Assembly (NCBI RefSeq): GCF_011764425.1 | Contig: NZ_BLPF01000005.1 | Location: forward strand, 124,001 to 188,000 | DNA from: Phytohabitans houttuyneae | Lineage (GTDB): Bacteria; Actinomycetota; Actinomycetes; Mycobacteriales; Micromonosporaceae | Direction: 5' to 3' | Length of the DNA: 64,000 bases | Shown here: one piece after another, positions 17,289 through 26,655 of the stretch | How positions within the stretch are numbered: position 1 is the first letter of the stretch | Layout of the letters: each line of letters opens with the position of its first letter | Position numbers and translations under genes: made by a program | Notes under the pieces: model-generated | What the model saw: only the letters and a program-made list of their open reading frames with translations | Told to the model about the DNA's origin: nothing | Databases searched by the model: none

Positions 17289-20195
17289 CTATGTGGCGGG
17301 CGTCGCGGCCGCGAGGTCGGCGCGGACCTTGTCGGCCTCGGGGACGCCGAGTGCCTCGAAGACGGCCAGCGCCCGCTCCCACGCCGCCCGCGCCGCCTCC
17401 TGGTCGCCCAGCTCGGCGTGGGTCAGGCCCAGCTCGCTGAGGCAGAGGCCGGCGCTGCGGCGCTCGTCCACCTTTTCGGCCAGCTCCAGCGCGGTGCCCA
17501 GCCGATCGAGGGCCTGGGTGTGCTGGCCGCGCAGGCGGTACACGCGGCCGAGCTGGGTCAGGACCGTGGCCTGGCCGACCGCGATTCCCAGGTCGACGAA
17601 CATCGCGTAGCTCTGTTCGTAGCACTCCTGCGCCTGCGGGTACGCGCCCTGCCGCTCGTAGACCTGTGCCAGGTTGCTCAGCACCGCGGCCTGGCTGCGC
17701 CGGTTGCCGTTGCCGCGGAAGATGCCGAGCGCCTCGCGCAGGCTCTCCACCGCGGGGCCGTGCTCGCCGAGTCCACAGTAGACTTCGCCGAGGTTGTTGA
17801 GGCTGATCGCCGCGCTGTGGCGGTCGTCCAGGTCGCGGCTGATGGCGAGGCTCCGTTCGAGGCTGGCGGCCGCCTCGGTGAGCTGGCCGAGGCTGTCGTA
17901 GACGGTGCCGAGCCCGTTCAGGCAGGCCGCCTCGCCGGGCCGGTCACCCGCGGCCGCGTAGCGGTCGAGGGCCTCGCGCAGGCGGTCGAGCGCCTTCGGG
18001 TACTCGCCGCGTACCTCGAACGCCGCACCGAGGTCGCGGCTCGCGTGCGCCTCGGCGATCGGGTCGGCGGCGCGGCGGGCGACCGTGCGGGCCACCTCGT
18101 TGACCTCGACCCAGTCGTTGAGGTAGCCGCGTATGTGGAAGAAAGCGAACATCGCGCGGGCCAGGCTGCTCGCGGCGGCGGCGGGCAGCGTGGGGGTCTG
18201 CGCGATCTGGTGTACGGCGGCGAGGAGGTTGGCCCGCTCGGACTCCAGCCAGTCGAGGGCACCGGCCACATCGGAGAACGGCGTGCCCCGCTCGGCCCAC
18301 TCGCCGGCGGTCTCCGGCCGCGCGTCCGCGGGGCGCAGCAGCCGGAACGCTTCCCACGCCGTGGTCGAGTACCAGCGCAGGAGCCGCACGAGCGCGTCGG
18401 GGTCCGCTGTGGACACTGAGCGGCCGAACAGGCGGAGCAGGTCGTGCAGCCGGAAGCGGCCGGGCGCCGGGCTCGCCAGCAGCTGGCAGTCGACGAGCCG
18501 GTCGAGTATCCGCTCCGCCTCCAGCGGCGGCAGGTCGAGCAGTGCGGCGGCGGCCGGCAGGCTGAGGTCGGCCGCGTCCGGCAGCGCGATCAGCGCGAAC
18601 GCCCGCGCCGCCGCCCTGTCGTCCGCCTCCGCGCCGTCGCGCAGCAGCTCGTAGCTGACCTGGAAGCTGGAGCGCACGCCCAGCTCGCCGAAGCGCAGCT
18701 CGTCCAGCCGGCGGCGGGTGTCGGAGAGGCGGTCGGCCAGCTCGCGTACCGGCCATGACGGGCGGGCGGCCAGCCGCGCTCCGGCGATCCGCAGCGCGAG
18801 AGGCAGGCAGCCGCACCAGGCGGCCACCCGCTGCGCGCCGCCCGGGTCGGCGGCCACGCGGTCCGCACCGGCGAGCCGGCTGAGCAGCAGCATCGCCTCG
18901 GCCGGCGGGAGCACGTCGAGGTGTACGTGCGCCGCGTTGTCCAAGGTGGACAGCACGGGCCGGCTCGTTACCAGCACCGCGGTGTGCGTGCCGGCGGGAA
19001 GCAGCGGGCGTACCTGCTCGGCGTCGTGCGCGTTGTCCAGCACGACGAGCAGCCGCCGCCCCGCCGCGGCCGCGCGGAACGCCGCGCTCGCCTCGTCCAC
19101 TGTGGTCGCGTCGGTGTCCCGGACGCCGAGCGCGCGCAGAAACCGGCCGAGCACCTCCAGCGGCGGCAGCGGCCGCAGTCCCGCCGTGGCGCCCTGCAGG
19201 TCGACGTAGAGCTGCCCGTCCGGGAAGTGGTGCGCGAGCCGGTGCGCCAGGTAGACGGCGAGGGCCGACTTGCCCACCCCACCCGGCCCCGCGATCGCGA
19301 CAAGTGGCGCGGGACGCAGCGGCGACGTCGCGAGCCGGGCGCGGGCGGCGGTGACCTCGCGGTGCCGGCCGGTGAACGCCGCGATGTCGGGTGGCAGCTG
19401 CCGTGGCGCCGGCGGGCTCCCGCTGACCGCGCCGGCTGCGCCGGGCGGGTCGAGCGCCGGGTCGGCGGTGAGGATCTGGCGCTGCAGCCGCTGCAGGGCG
19501 TGGCCGGGTTCGACGCCGAGGTCGGCCACGAGCCGGCGCCGCAGCTGGCGGAACATCTCCAGCGCGTCGGCCTGCCGCCCGGACCGGTAGAGCGCGAGCA
19601 TCGCCAGCTCGTGCAGCCGCTCGCGCAGGGGCTGCTCGGCGGTGGCCGCAGCGAGTGCGGGCAGCAGCGTACCGGCGTGGTCACCGATCGAGAGCCGCGA
19701 CTGCGCCCAGTGCTCCAGCACGGTGAGCCGCCGCTCGGCGAGATCGGCCAATGTGGACTCCGCGGCGGCGCCCAGCTCGAGCCCGTCCAGCGGGCGGCCG
19801 CGCCAGAGACCGAGCGCCCGCTCCCACCGGTCGGCCGCGGTGGCCAGGTCACCCCGCGCCGCGGCGCGGTGCCCCTCGCCGACGAGCCGGTCGAACAGCA
19901 GCATGTCGAGGTCGTACGGGTCGACGGCGATCTGGTAACCCGGCGGGCGGGCGATCAGCCCGGTCAGGTGGAGCGAGGTGCGCAGGTTGGAGACGTGGGT
20001 GCGCAGCGCGCCGGCGGCCGTGCGGGGCGGCTTGAGCGGCCACAGCGCCTCGGTGAGGGTGCTCACGCCGACCGGCCGGTTGGCGTGGAGCAGGAGCAGG
20101 CCGAGCAGCGTGCGGGGTTTGGTGGCGGTGAGCTGCACGGGCCGCCCCTGCGGCCCCGCGACCTCCAGCGGACCGAGAATGCGGAACGTGACCAT
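17289..20195 (-). CDS. AfsR/SARP-type regulator: SARP DNA-binding, BTAD, NB-ARC and TPR domains
   Basis: 968-residue STAND-type transcription activator like AfsR. Residues 1-95 form the OmpR-like SARP DNA-binding domain (FRILGPLEVAGPQGRPVQL, then ALRTHVSNLRTSL); about 95-245 the bacterial transcriptional activation domain (HELAMLALYRSGRQADALEMF); about 275-560 an NB-ARC ATPase with Walker A AGPGGVGKSALA and Walker B LLVVLDNA; from about 680 a series of TPRs (GLGTVYDSLGQLTEAA, NLGEVYCGLGEHGPA, QLGRVYRLRGQHTQA). Such proteins usually activate secondary-metabolite or small-peptide genes after ATP binding. No biosynthetic cluster is adjacent, so its targets may be elsewhere. Stop is two bases from repeat copy B. 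Confidence 0.93.
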   Translation of the reverse strand: MVTFRILGPLEVAGPQGRPVQLTATKPRTLLGLLLLHANRPVGVSTLTEALWPLKPPRTAAGALRTHVSNLRTSLHLTGLIARPPGYQIAVDPYDLDMLLFDRLVGEGHRAAARGDLATAADRWERALGLWRGRPLDGLELGAAAESTLADLAERRLTVLEHWAQSRLSIGDHAGTLLPALAAATAEQPLRERLHELAMLALYRSGRQADALEMFRQLRRRLVADLGVEPGHALQRLQRQILTADPALDPPGAAGAVSGSPPAPRQLPPDIAAFTGRHREVTAARARLATSPLRPAPLVAIAGPGGVGKSALAVYLAHRLAHHFPDGQLYVDLQGATAGLRPLPPLEVLGRFLRALGVRDTDATTVDEASAAFRAAAAGRRLLVVLDNAHDAEQVRPLLPAGTHTAVLVTSRPVLSTLDNAAHVHLDVLPPAEAMLLLSRLAGADRVAADPGGAQRVAAWCGCLPLALRIAGARLAARPSWPVRELADRLSDTRRRLDELRFGELGVRSSFQVSYELLRDGAEADDRAAARAFALIALPDAADLSLPAAAALLDLPPLEAERILDRLVDCQLLASPAPGRFRLHDLLRLFGRSVSTADPDALVRLLRWYSTTAWEAFRLLRPADARPETAGEWAERGTPFSDVAGALDWLESERANLLAAVHQIAQTPTLPAAAASSLARAMFAFFHIRGYLNDWVEVNEVARTVARRAADPIAEAHASRDLGAAFEVRGEYPKALDRLREALDRYAAAGDRPGEAACLNGLGTVYDSLGQLTEAAASLERSLAISRDLDDRHSAAISLNNLGEVYCGLGEHGPAVESLREALGIFRGNGNRRSQAAVLSNLAQVYERQGAYPQAQECYEQSYAMFVDLGIAVGQATVLTQLGRVYRLRGQHTQALDRLGTALELAEKVDERRSAGLCLSELGLTHAELGDQEAARAAWERALAVFEALGVPEADKVRADLAAATPAT

Positions 20196-20419
20196 TGCCC
20201 ACCTCGCTCCGTCGCCCCCTACCCCTCGACCAGATGCACGCGCCTGGCGCCGGATGGTTCAGCGATCAACCACTTAAATTCGGTCGCCCGGACCCGGCTG
20301 GTGACGCAGACTGGCACCGTGATCGAGTCGAAAACCTTCCGCGTCCCTGTCGCTGCCGTCCTCGCCGGCACGCGACAGCAGCGTGGCGGGCTGCCGGCTG
20401 CGATCCCGCACCCACGATC

Positions 20420-21046
20420 ATGATCGCCGCGTTTCTGGATGGCGTGATCGCCGGCTACGGCGTGGCCGTCCCGGTCGGCGCCATCGCCATTTTGATCATG
20501 GGGCTCGCGGCCCGCACGTCCTTCCGCGTCGGCGCGGCGGCGGCCATGGGCGTGGCCACCGCCGACGGGCTGTACGCGATCGTCGCCGTTGTCGGCGGCG
20601 CGGCCCTCGCCGGCGTGATCGAGCCGGCCGCGACACCGTTGCGCTGGGTGGCCGTGGCGGTGCTGCTCGGGCTCGCCGCCCGCACCGCGTACACGGCGGT
20701 CCGGCACCACCGCGACCCGGCCCGCGCGGCCCGCTCGGACGCGGGGCTCGCCTCGCCGCTGCGGGCGTACGGCGGGCTGCTGGCGCTCACGCTCCTCAAC
20801 CCGATGACGATCGTCTACTTCGGAGCGCTCGTGCTCGGTCGGCAGGCGTCGGACAGCCTGAGCGCCGGGGGAGAGGCGCTCTTCGTGGCGGGCGCGTTCC
20901 TCGCGTCGGCGAGCTGGCAACTCGTCATCGCCGGCGGCGGCACGCTCGTAGGGCGGCTGCTGACCGGGCCGCGTGGCCGGCTGGCAACCGCCCTCGTGTC
21001 GAGCGCGTTGATCATCGCGTTGGCGGCGGGCACCGCCCTAGCGTGA
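20420..21046 (+). CDS. LysE family transporter
   Basis: Polytopic membrane protein of 208 residues with about six helices, of the LysE/RhtB amino-acid exporter superfamily. The N-terminus (FLDGVIAGYGVAVPVGAIAILIM) carries the family's conserved GxxxPVGP-like signature, and LTLLNPMTIVYFGALVLG matches the central N-P motif. The exported substrate is not evident. The start at 20420 is the first ATG that begins the first helix; the open frame upstream to 20195 is not protein-like. Its last nine bases overlap the end of the convergent acylase gene. Confidence 0.85.
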   Translation: MIAAFLDGVIAGYGVAVPVGAIAILIMGLAARTSFRVGAAAAMGVATADGLYAIVAVVGGAALAGVIEPAATPLRWVAVAVLLGLAARTAYTAVRHHRDPARAARSDAGLASPLRAYGGLLALTLLNPMTIVYFGALVLGRQASDSLSAGGEALFVAGAFLASASWQLVIAGGGTLVGRLLTGPRGRLATALVSSALIIALAAGTALA

Positions 21047-24000
21047 GTACACCTCCATCTCGTACAGCGAATAGCCGTAAGAGGTCGCCCGGCGGGCGCC
21101 CGCCATGCGGACGTAGCGGGCGTCCCGCGCGGTGAAGGCGTCGTTGTCGGTGCCGCCGTTGCCGGCGGCGGTCGACCACGCGGTGGTCCAGGTGACACCG
21201 TCGGTCGAGGTCTCGATGCGGTACCCGGACGCGTACGCCGCCTCCCACCGCAGGATGACCCGGCCCACGCTCCGGACCGATCCCAGGTCGACGGTCAGCG
21301 ACTGGTTGTCGGTCCAGGAGCTGGCCCACCGGCTCCCCGGGTCGCCGTCGAAGGCCCGCGACGCCGCGTGCGGCCATTGCGAGCCGGTCGCGGTGGCCGG
21401 GCGCCCGGCGGCGAGGTTGGTCACGTCCTGGCCGCGCCCGGCCGGAAACGAGACCACCTGCTGGTACGTGGGACGGTTCTGCCACGCGATGACCGGCATG
21501 GTGATGCCGCCGAGCGGGGAATGCACGATCGCGTCGGCGCACCACTGGTCGCCGGCGGCGCAGTGCTCGTCAGCGGGGTACACAGTGGACGCCGGCTGCG
21601 CCGCCGCCGCGCGGAGCGTGTCGAGCAGCACCGTGCGGCAGGCGGTCAGGTCGCCGTTGCCGCAGTACGCGCGGCCCGGCCCGCCCTGCACCGGCTCGCC
21701 CAACACCCGCCGGATGTCCTTGTCCACATAGCCCCACCAGCCGTACTGGAACGCCGAGCCCTTGTGCGGCTGGGAACCGTCGTCGGAGGGCGACTCGTCG
21801 ATCTGGATGGCGTTGACCAGCGCCTGGTACAGGTCGGCGCCAAGGCCGGGCTTGAACTGCCCGTCCACAAGGAGCGGCCACCACGCGTCGAAGACCCGGA
21901 TCGCGGCGGCGTGCTGGTACGCCTTGGACCCGGCCGAGGTCTCCTTGCGGTTGGCGCCGGCCTGCTGCCACGCCTTGAGCTGGGTGACCGCCGCGGCGAG
22001 CCCGGCGTCGGTGACCGGCTGGCTCTCGATGAGCCGGAGCAGGTCGTCGAGCACCTCCTTGCCGCGCAGGTCCACAGTGGCCGCGTCCTCCACAAGCCGC
22101 ACGACCGCGGCGCGGTCGAGCTTCTGCCCGGCGCCCAGCGCGGCCTTCACCGGGGCGTCAAGCAAATCGCCGCGGTGCACCGAGCCGAAGCTGAAGTTGC
22201 CGTCCGCCGCGCTGAAGTCACGGGCCTGCTTGTTGTTCCAGGAGATGTAGTAGTCCTGGTTTGTCGACTGTGGATGAGCGGAGACCGGCGCGAACCCCGT
22301 CCACTCGTACTGCGCGGCCATCGGCAGGTTGGGGTTGGAGCCGGCGGCACGCACCGGGTTGCGACCGGAGTTGAAATACGCCGACTGGGTCGAGTTGACG
22401 TAGAACCAGTTGAACGCGTACTCCACGTTGGATGCCGCCGCGACGAAGGCATTGGCGTCGCCCATCGCCGCGGGGTCGTTGAATATCTGGAAGCCGATCG
22501 CGGACTGCGCCTCCCGGCCGTACGTGGAGCGGCGCTGGGTGAACGCGTACGGCTGGCCGCCCACCGTGCCCCGCCACGCGACGAGGCCGAGCGCGGTGCG
22601 CCAGGCGATGATGCGGTACGAGCCGGCCGGCGTGCTGTCGGCGACGGTGGGGCGCCAGGAGTTGACGTGTGACAGCTCCTCCATCGCCTTGCACTGTCCC
22701 TGGTGGAGGTAGCGGTTGGTGGCGAGCGTCGGTGCCGAGCCGTCGGTGGTGCACAGCGGCAACGCGTAGGTGTCGGTGATGTCCTGCACGGCCGACGTGG
22801 CGCTCCACGCGTAGTCCTGGCCGCGCCCGAGCAGCACGTACAGGCTCACGCCGGCGAACGCGACGCCATGCGCGCTGATGCCCGGCCCCTGCAGCTCCTG
22901 CATCAGCAGCAGCTGCGGCGAGAAGTAGCCGGTCTGCGGCCCGAAGACCGCCACCGGGTTGCCGGAGGTCGTGTGCTGGCCGGAGACGACGACGGCGTTG
23001 GACATGCCGCGGTGGGCCGCGCCGATCTGGAGCTCCGCGAGAGCGACGGCGCCGTCGGTGGCGGATCCGGTAGCGTCCCTGACCACCGGCTCAGGGCGGA
23101 CCGAGCCGGCGTCCGGCATGACCACGCTGGGCGCGTCGTCGGGTGCCGAACCGTAGGGGAAGCTCTGACCGTTGTGGAGGGTCAGCACCGTCTCCGGGTC
23201 GTTCTGCGCGCGGAACCCGCGCCACACCGCGTCGCCGTCGGCCGGCCCGTACTTGGCCCGCGCGGCGATCCGCACCAGCGCGGACTGCATCTCGTTGCCG
23301 CCGCCACCGCCGAAGAGGCCGCCGACGACGCCGGCGATCGCGATGAGGTCGGTCATCGCGAAGCGCTCCGGCCCGCCCGCGTTCGTGATCGCGTCGAGGT
23401 GGCCGGTGAGCACGTACTCGCCGGGGCAGTTGCGCCCCCGCATGCAGGCGTCGATGTAGGCGTTGATGCCCGCGATGTACGCCTCGACGTCCGCGTACAG
23501 CTGCTCGCCCCGCGCACCCTGCTGGCGCAGCGCGGCGACCTGGGCCTGGAGGTCGGCCTCCGTGTAGGGGGAGTTGCGCCAGACGCTCTGCTCCAGCGCG
23601 CGGTTGCCGGCCGCACCGCCGGCGAACGGGGTGAGCGTCCCCCGCCCGACGTGCCGCAGCAGGTCCATCGTGAAGAGGCGGTCCTCGGCACCGGCGTACC
23701 CGGCGCCGAACATCGTGCCGGCCCGCGTGGTGCCGGTGATGTGCGGGGTGCCGGTGGCCCGGTCGCGCACCACGGTCACGTCGGAGCGCGGCTGGTAGGT
23801 GCGCTCGGCCTGCCCGGCGGGCACGCCGAACGAGGCGTTGTTGAAGTAGCTGTTGATCTGGTCGTCGTTGAGGCCGGCGTAGTTGTAGACGAGGTTGGCG
23901 TACTCGTCGAGCTGGTCCGCCGAGTGCGCGGGGCGGGTGCCGAGCGCCTGGTGGGCGAGGATCTCGACGAGCGTGGCGTTGCCGTTCTGGCCGGGCGGGA

Positions 24001-24169
24001 GGATGTCGGAGCACTGCTCCAGGCAGTAGTCGTTGGCAGCGAGCACGGCGGCTCGCGCCTGCGCGGCCTTGGCCTCCGCCGTGGCGGTGGCCGGTGTGGG
24101 GACGATGAGGCTGGTCGTCGCGGTGAGCAGCGCCGCGGCGAGGACCGGGAGGGTGGCGGGTCTGCGCAT
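21038..24169 (-). CDS. Secreted penicillin-acylase-family Ntn hydrolase with C-terminal discoidin domain
   Basis: 1043-residue exported S45-type acylase (penicillin G, aculeacin and acyl-homoserine-lactone acylases belong here). Signal peptide in residues 1-30. The alpha-chain region contains VVRDRATGTPHITGTTRAGTM and AEDRLFTMDLLRHVGRG. The beta chain should start at Ser390, made N-terminal by self-cleavage: HRGM|SNAVVVSG, followed by FGPQTGYFSPQLLL. The end (about 905-1043; NLAAGRPATATGS, DGDPGSRWASS, YGYSLYEMEVYSR) is an F5/8-type-C/discoidin carbohydrate-binding domain, suggesting attachment to polysaccharide or cell wall. Cys pairs near residues 49/53 fit disulfides of an exported protein. 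Substrate cannot be told. GAGGA precedes the ATG. Confidence 0.92.
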   Translation of the reverse strand: MRRPATLPVLAAALLTATTSLIVPTPATATAEAKAAQARAAVLAANDYCLEQCSDILPPGQNGNATLVEILAHQALGTRPAHSADQLDEYANLVYNYAGLNDDQINSYFNNASFGVPAGQAERTYQPRSDVTVVRDRATGTPHITGTTRAGTMFGAGYAGAEDRLFTMDLLRHVGRGTLTPFAGGAAGNRALEQSVWRNSPYTEADLQAQVAALRQQGARGEQLYADVEAYIAGINAYIDACMRGRNCPGEYVLTGHLDAITNAGGPERFAMTDLIAIAGVVGGLFGGGGGNEMQSALVRIAARAKYGPADGDAVWRGFRAQNDPETVLTLHNGQSFPYGSAPDDAPSVVMPDAGSVRPEPVVRDATGSATDGAVALAELQIGAAHRGMSNAVVVSGQHTTSGNPVAVFGPQTGYFSPQLLLMQELQGPGISAHGVAFAGVSLYVLLGRGQDYAWSATSAVQDITDTYALPLCTTDGSAPTLATNRYLHQGQCKAMEELSHVNSWRPTVADSTPAGSYRIIAWRTALGLVAWRGTVGGQPYAFTQRRSTYGREAQSAIGFQIFNDPAAMGDANAFVAAASNVEYAFNWFYVNSTQSAYFNSGRNPVRAAGSNPNLPMAAQYEWTGFAPVSAHPQSTNQDYYISWNNKQARDFSAADGNFSFGSVHRGDLLDAPVKAALGAGQKLDRAAVVRLVEDAATVDLRGKEVLDDLLRLIESQPVTDAGLAAAVTQLKAWQQAGANRKETSAGSKAYQHAAAIRVFDAWWPLLVDGQFKPGLGADLYQALVNAIQIDESPSDDGSQPHKGSAFQYGWWGYVDKDIRRVLGEPVQGGPGRAYCGNGDLTACRTVLLDTLRAAAAQPASTVYPADEHCAAGDQWCADAIVHSPLGGITMPVIAWQNRPTYQQVVSFPAGRGQDVTNLAAGRPATATGSQWPHAASRAFDGDPGSRWASSWTDNQSLTVDLGSVRSVGRVILRWEAAYASGYRIETSTDGVTWTTAWSTAAGNGGTDNDAFTARDARYVRMAGARRATSYGYSLYEMEVYSR

Positions 24170-24242
24170 GGCGATCCTCGTGATTGTAAATATATGAGGA
24201 ACATTCGTGTACCGGATGGTAACTTGTCCGGCCCACTTATGC

Positions 24243-24917
24243 CTAGAGGTTCTTCAATGCCTCTCGCGCCGACAGGGGTGCCAGCCGGTGCGCCGACACG
24301 AACGCGCGGACCGCCGCCGGGTCCGTCTTGGCGTACTCCCGCAGCGCCCAGCCGATCGCCTTGCGTACGAAGAAGTCGGTGTGCCCGGCCTGCCGCGTGC
24401 AGTAGCCGAAGAGCCGACCGGTGTCGGTCCGCTCCTTGTAGCGCAACTGGTGCAGGATCGCCGTGCGCACCAACCACATGTCGCGGTCGACAGCCCACTC
24501 GTCCATCGTGGACGCCAGCTCCGGGTGCTCGGACACGAGCGTGCCCACCAGATGCGCGGCGAGCGCGTCCACTGTGTCCCACCACGGCTTGGTCACGACG
24601 AGGAAACGCGCCGTCTCCAGGAATCCCGCCGAGCAGACCCGCGCGTGCCGCCGCAGCAGGCCGCAGGCAAAGTACTGGTACTCCCGCTCGGGCAGGGCCC
24701 AGCACGCCTCGGCCACGTCGCGCAGGTCGTCCTCGGTGGGGCGCGGCAGCCCCGCGAGCACCTCGCGCGAGAGCACCCGCTGCGCCGGCGACTGGACGCC
24801 GAGGAAGGGAAACAGGTCCCGCATGTAGGCCGCCATCGCCCGCGCCCGCTCCGGGTCACGCGCCGCACCGTACACGCGGGTGAGGCGACCCAGAACCTCG
24901 GTGGCGAGCGGCGTCAT
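24243..24917 (-). CDS. AlkD-like DNA alkylation repair protein
   Basis: 224-residue all-helical HEAT-like DNA glycosylase family protein that excises alkylated bases (3-methyladenine, 7-methylguanine). The AlkD features are present: MAAYMRDLFPFLGVQSPAQR near the N-terminus, KPWWDTVDALAAHLVG with the conserved Trp/Asp pair, and the HEAT-type end FFVRKAIGWALREYAKTDP. The ATG at 24917 gives the normal start; the frame remains open upstream through the divergent gene but is not protein-like. Divergent from the acVLRF1 gene with only 28 bases between starts. Confidence 0.9.
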   Translation of the reverse strand: MTPLATEVLGRLTRVYGAARDPERARAMAAYMRDLFPFLGVQSPAQRVLSREVLAGLPRPTEDDLRDVAEACWALPEREYQYFACGLLRRHARVCSAGFLETARFLVVTKPWWDTVDALAAHLVGTLVSEHPELASTMDEWAVDRDMWLVRTAILHQLRYKERTDTGRLFGYCTRQAGHTDFFVRKAIGWALREYAKTDPAAVRAFVSAHRLAPLSAREALKNL

Positions 24918-24945
24918 CGCCCGATCATGCCGTACCGTCGGGCCC

Positions 24946-25590
24946 ATGGGCAGTCGACCGGCCGCGGGCGGCGGGCGCTGGGTCGACGTCGACCCCGAGC
25001 GCCTGCCAAGGTGGGTCGAGGGCTTCGCCGCCCGCCACGGCACGCCGGAGCCCACGACCGCCGACTTCGGCATCACGCTGCGCGCACCGGACGGCGCGGT
25101 GGCCGAGCTGCACGCCCCGCCCGGCGTCACCGCGTACACCGACCTGTCCACATTCCAGTCCGCGACGCTGGAGTCGCGACTGCTGGGCCTGTTGCTGGCC
25201 CGCAAGGGCGCGGTGGCGGTGGGCATCGCGCTAGGCGACCGCCTGACAGCATCCAAAGTGGACACCAGCTACGTGCAGAGCCGCACGGCCGCGGGCGGCT
25301 GGTCCCAGCAACGGTTCGCCCGCCGCCGCGAAAACCAGGCCAAGGCCGCCGCCGGCGACGCCGCCGACCTGGCCGCCCGCGTGCTGCTGCCCGCGGCCGG
25401 CGAGCTGGCCGCCCTGGTCTGCGGCGGCGACCGCCGCACGGTCGACACGATCCTCACCGACCGCCGGCTCGCCCCGCTGGCCGCCCTCCGCGCCGACCGC
25501 CACCTCCAGGTCCCCGACCCGAGGCACGCCGTCCTGCTCGACGCCGCCAAGGCCGCCCGCGCGGTGGAGATCCACCTCCCACCCGAATAG
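24946..25590 (+). CDS. acVLRF1-type peptidyl-tRNA hydrolase (Vms1-like release factor)
   Basis: 214-residue protein of the actinobacterial Vms1-like release-factor 1 family, thought to release nascent chains from stalled ribosomes. The diagnostic segment is GGWSQQRFARRRENQ, where the Gln and Arg residues correspond to the eRF1-like catalytic loop; before it stands AVGIALGDRLTASKVDTSYVQSR. The N-terminal part (GGRWVDVDPERLPRWVEGFAARHG) is typical. No zinc finger is present, as in the bacterial forms. ATG at 24946 is preferred over the open upstream frame. Followed by a repeat rather than another gene. Confidence 0.85.
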   Translation: MGSRPAAGGGRWVDVDPERLPRWVEGFAARHGTPEPTTADFGITLRAPDGAVAELHAPPGVTAYTDLSTFQSATLESRLLGLLLARKGAVAVGIALGDRLTASKVDTSYVQSRTAAGGWSQQRFARRRENQAKAAAGDAADLAARVLLPAAGELAALVCGGDRRTVDTILTDRRLAPLAALRADRHLQVPDPRHAVLLDAAKAARAVEIHLPPE

Positions 25591-25604
25591 CCCCTCGAAA
25601 CCTC

Positions 25605-25669
25605 GAGCTACCGCGACGCCCGCGGTGGTCCGGACCGTTGCTCCCGCGGCCTCACCCTCCGCGGTGGCC
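25605..25669 (-). repeat. Intergenic two-hairpin repeat, full copy (C, inverted)
   Basis: Complete copy in reverse orientation starting 14 bases after the acVLRF1 stop: GAGCTACCGCG, then GGTGGTCCGGACCG, then TTGCTCCCGCGGCC and CACCCTCCGCGGTGG. It opens a 1.4-kb stretch without credible genes. Confidence 0.75.
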
Positions 25670-25679
25670 AACCTGCCCC

Positions 25680-25985
25680 CGGCCGGCTACGCCGCCCCGC
25701 TGCGCTTCCGCCCGCCCGGCCCGCTTCGTCACGCGCCGCGCTGCCCGGCGCTGCTCCGTGCCGCGCTGCTCCGTGCCGCCCCGCCCCGTGCCGCTCCGCG
25801 CTGCGCCGTGCCGCCCCGCCCCGTGCTGCTCCGCGCTGCTCCGCGCTGCTCCGTGCCGCTCCGTGCCGCGCCACCCTGCCCGTGTCGCCGCCTTGCGCCA
25901 ACCCGCCCCTGCGCCACCCTGCGCCGTGGTGGGCTGCCCGCGCCAACCCGCCGTGGCCGCCCCGGGCCGCGCAACGTTGCAGCGC
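25680..25985. repeat. C-rich low-complexity tract of short imperfect repeats
   Basis: Dominated by iterated CGCTGCTCCGTGCCG- and CCCCGCCCCGTG-like units (clearest 25735-25880), then looser CCACCCTGC-type repeats. All frames give Arg/Ala/Pro-rich nonsense, and no start with a ribosome-binding site is seen. Looks like non-coding DNA expanded by slippage. Confidence 0.6.
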
Positions 25986-26007
25986 GTGATCACGGTCTGC
26001 CAGCGTT

Positions 26008-26062
26008 GACCATGGTTTGGGCGGCAGTTTTTGGGCGAATTGCTCCTGCTCAAACCATGGTC
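26008..26062. repeat. 12-bp perfect inverted repeat with 31-base loop
   Basis: GACCATGGTTTG (26008-26019) and CAAACCATGGTC (26051-26062) are perfect complements; pairing extends to 14 of 15 with the next bases. It stands alone in the gene-free region, with no transposase gene or target duplication seen. From here to about 26520 I see nothing further of note. Confidence 0.6.
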
Positions 26063-26519
26063 GCGAGGGCCCGACGCGAGGGCCGGACGGGACGCCCGGA
26101 CGGGAGGGGCAGACGCGAGGGCTGTGCGCGTGGGGCGGGACCAGCTTCCCGCCGAGCCCCGCAGGCGGCGCGAGGGCCGGGTGCGAGGCCGGGGCGCGAG
26201 AGCTGTGCGAGGGGGCGCACACGGGGCCGTGCGCGAGGAGCGATATGGGCCGTGCAGGAGGAGCGATGTCGGGGAGTGGGCGCATTCGTGCGCCCAGGTT
26301 GAGAGGCACCTGCGGCGCGACACCACGCGGCCGGTGAGCTGCGGGAGTGTCGGTGCCGAGCGGGTTCGCAGCGGACGGCGCGCAGGACGTTGGCCTGGCC
26401 GAGCGGGTGGCCCTTGCCCCTCGCATCCAGACGTGTGCTGTCGCTGCGATCGTCCATCACCGACAGTGACGCCCGCCTCGCGGTCAGGGTGCCCTCTTAA
26501 AGTCCGACCCGAGTGAGAC

Positions 26520-26655
26520 GTGAGCTGCCGCTATGCCGCGGTGCCGCCTCACCCTCTGCGGTCGCCCGGCTCAACCCACGAGCCCGATCCGGCAGATCTT
26601 GGCAAGTTAGCGTCGAAATAACGCGCTAACTCGCCAAGATCTCGAAGCTCACGCC
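26520..26655 (-). repeat. Hairpin-bearing intergenic element, first copy (inverted)
   Basis: About 136 bp that match, in reverse orientation, the element at 59892-60029 with roughly four of five bases identical by eye. The core hairpin pairs AGATCTTGGCAAGTTAGCG (from 26595) with its near-complement ending at 26642. The element continues into a short version of the two-hairpin repeat (CCGCCTCACCCTCTGCGG). No open frame is shared between the copies, so it is a non-coding mobile or structural element. Confidence 0.7.

Noticed and set aside
25626-26302. Several overlapping open frames in the gene-free patch, some beginning MVRTVAPAASPSAV
   Set aside because: That N-terminus is the translation of the two-hairpin repeat and recurs before unrelated nonsense at other copies; the remainder is low-complexity.
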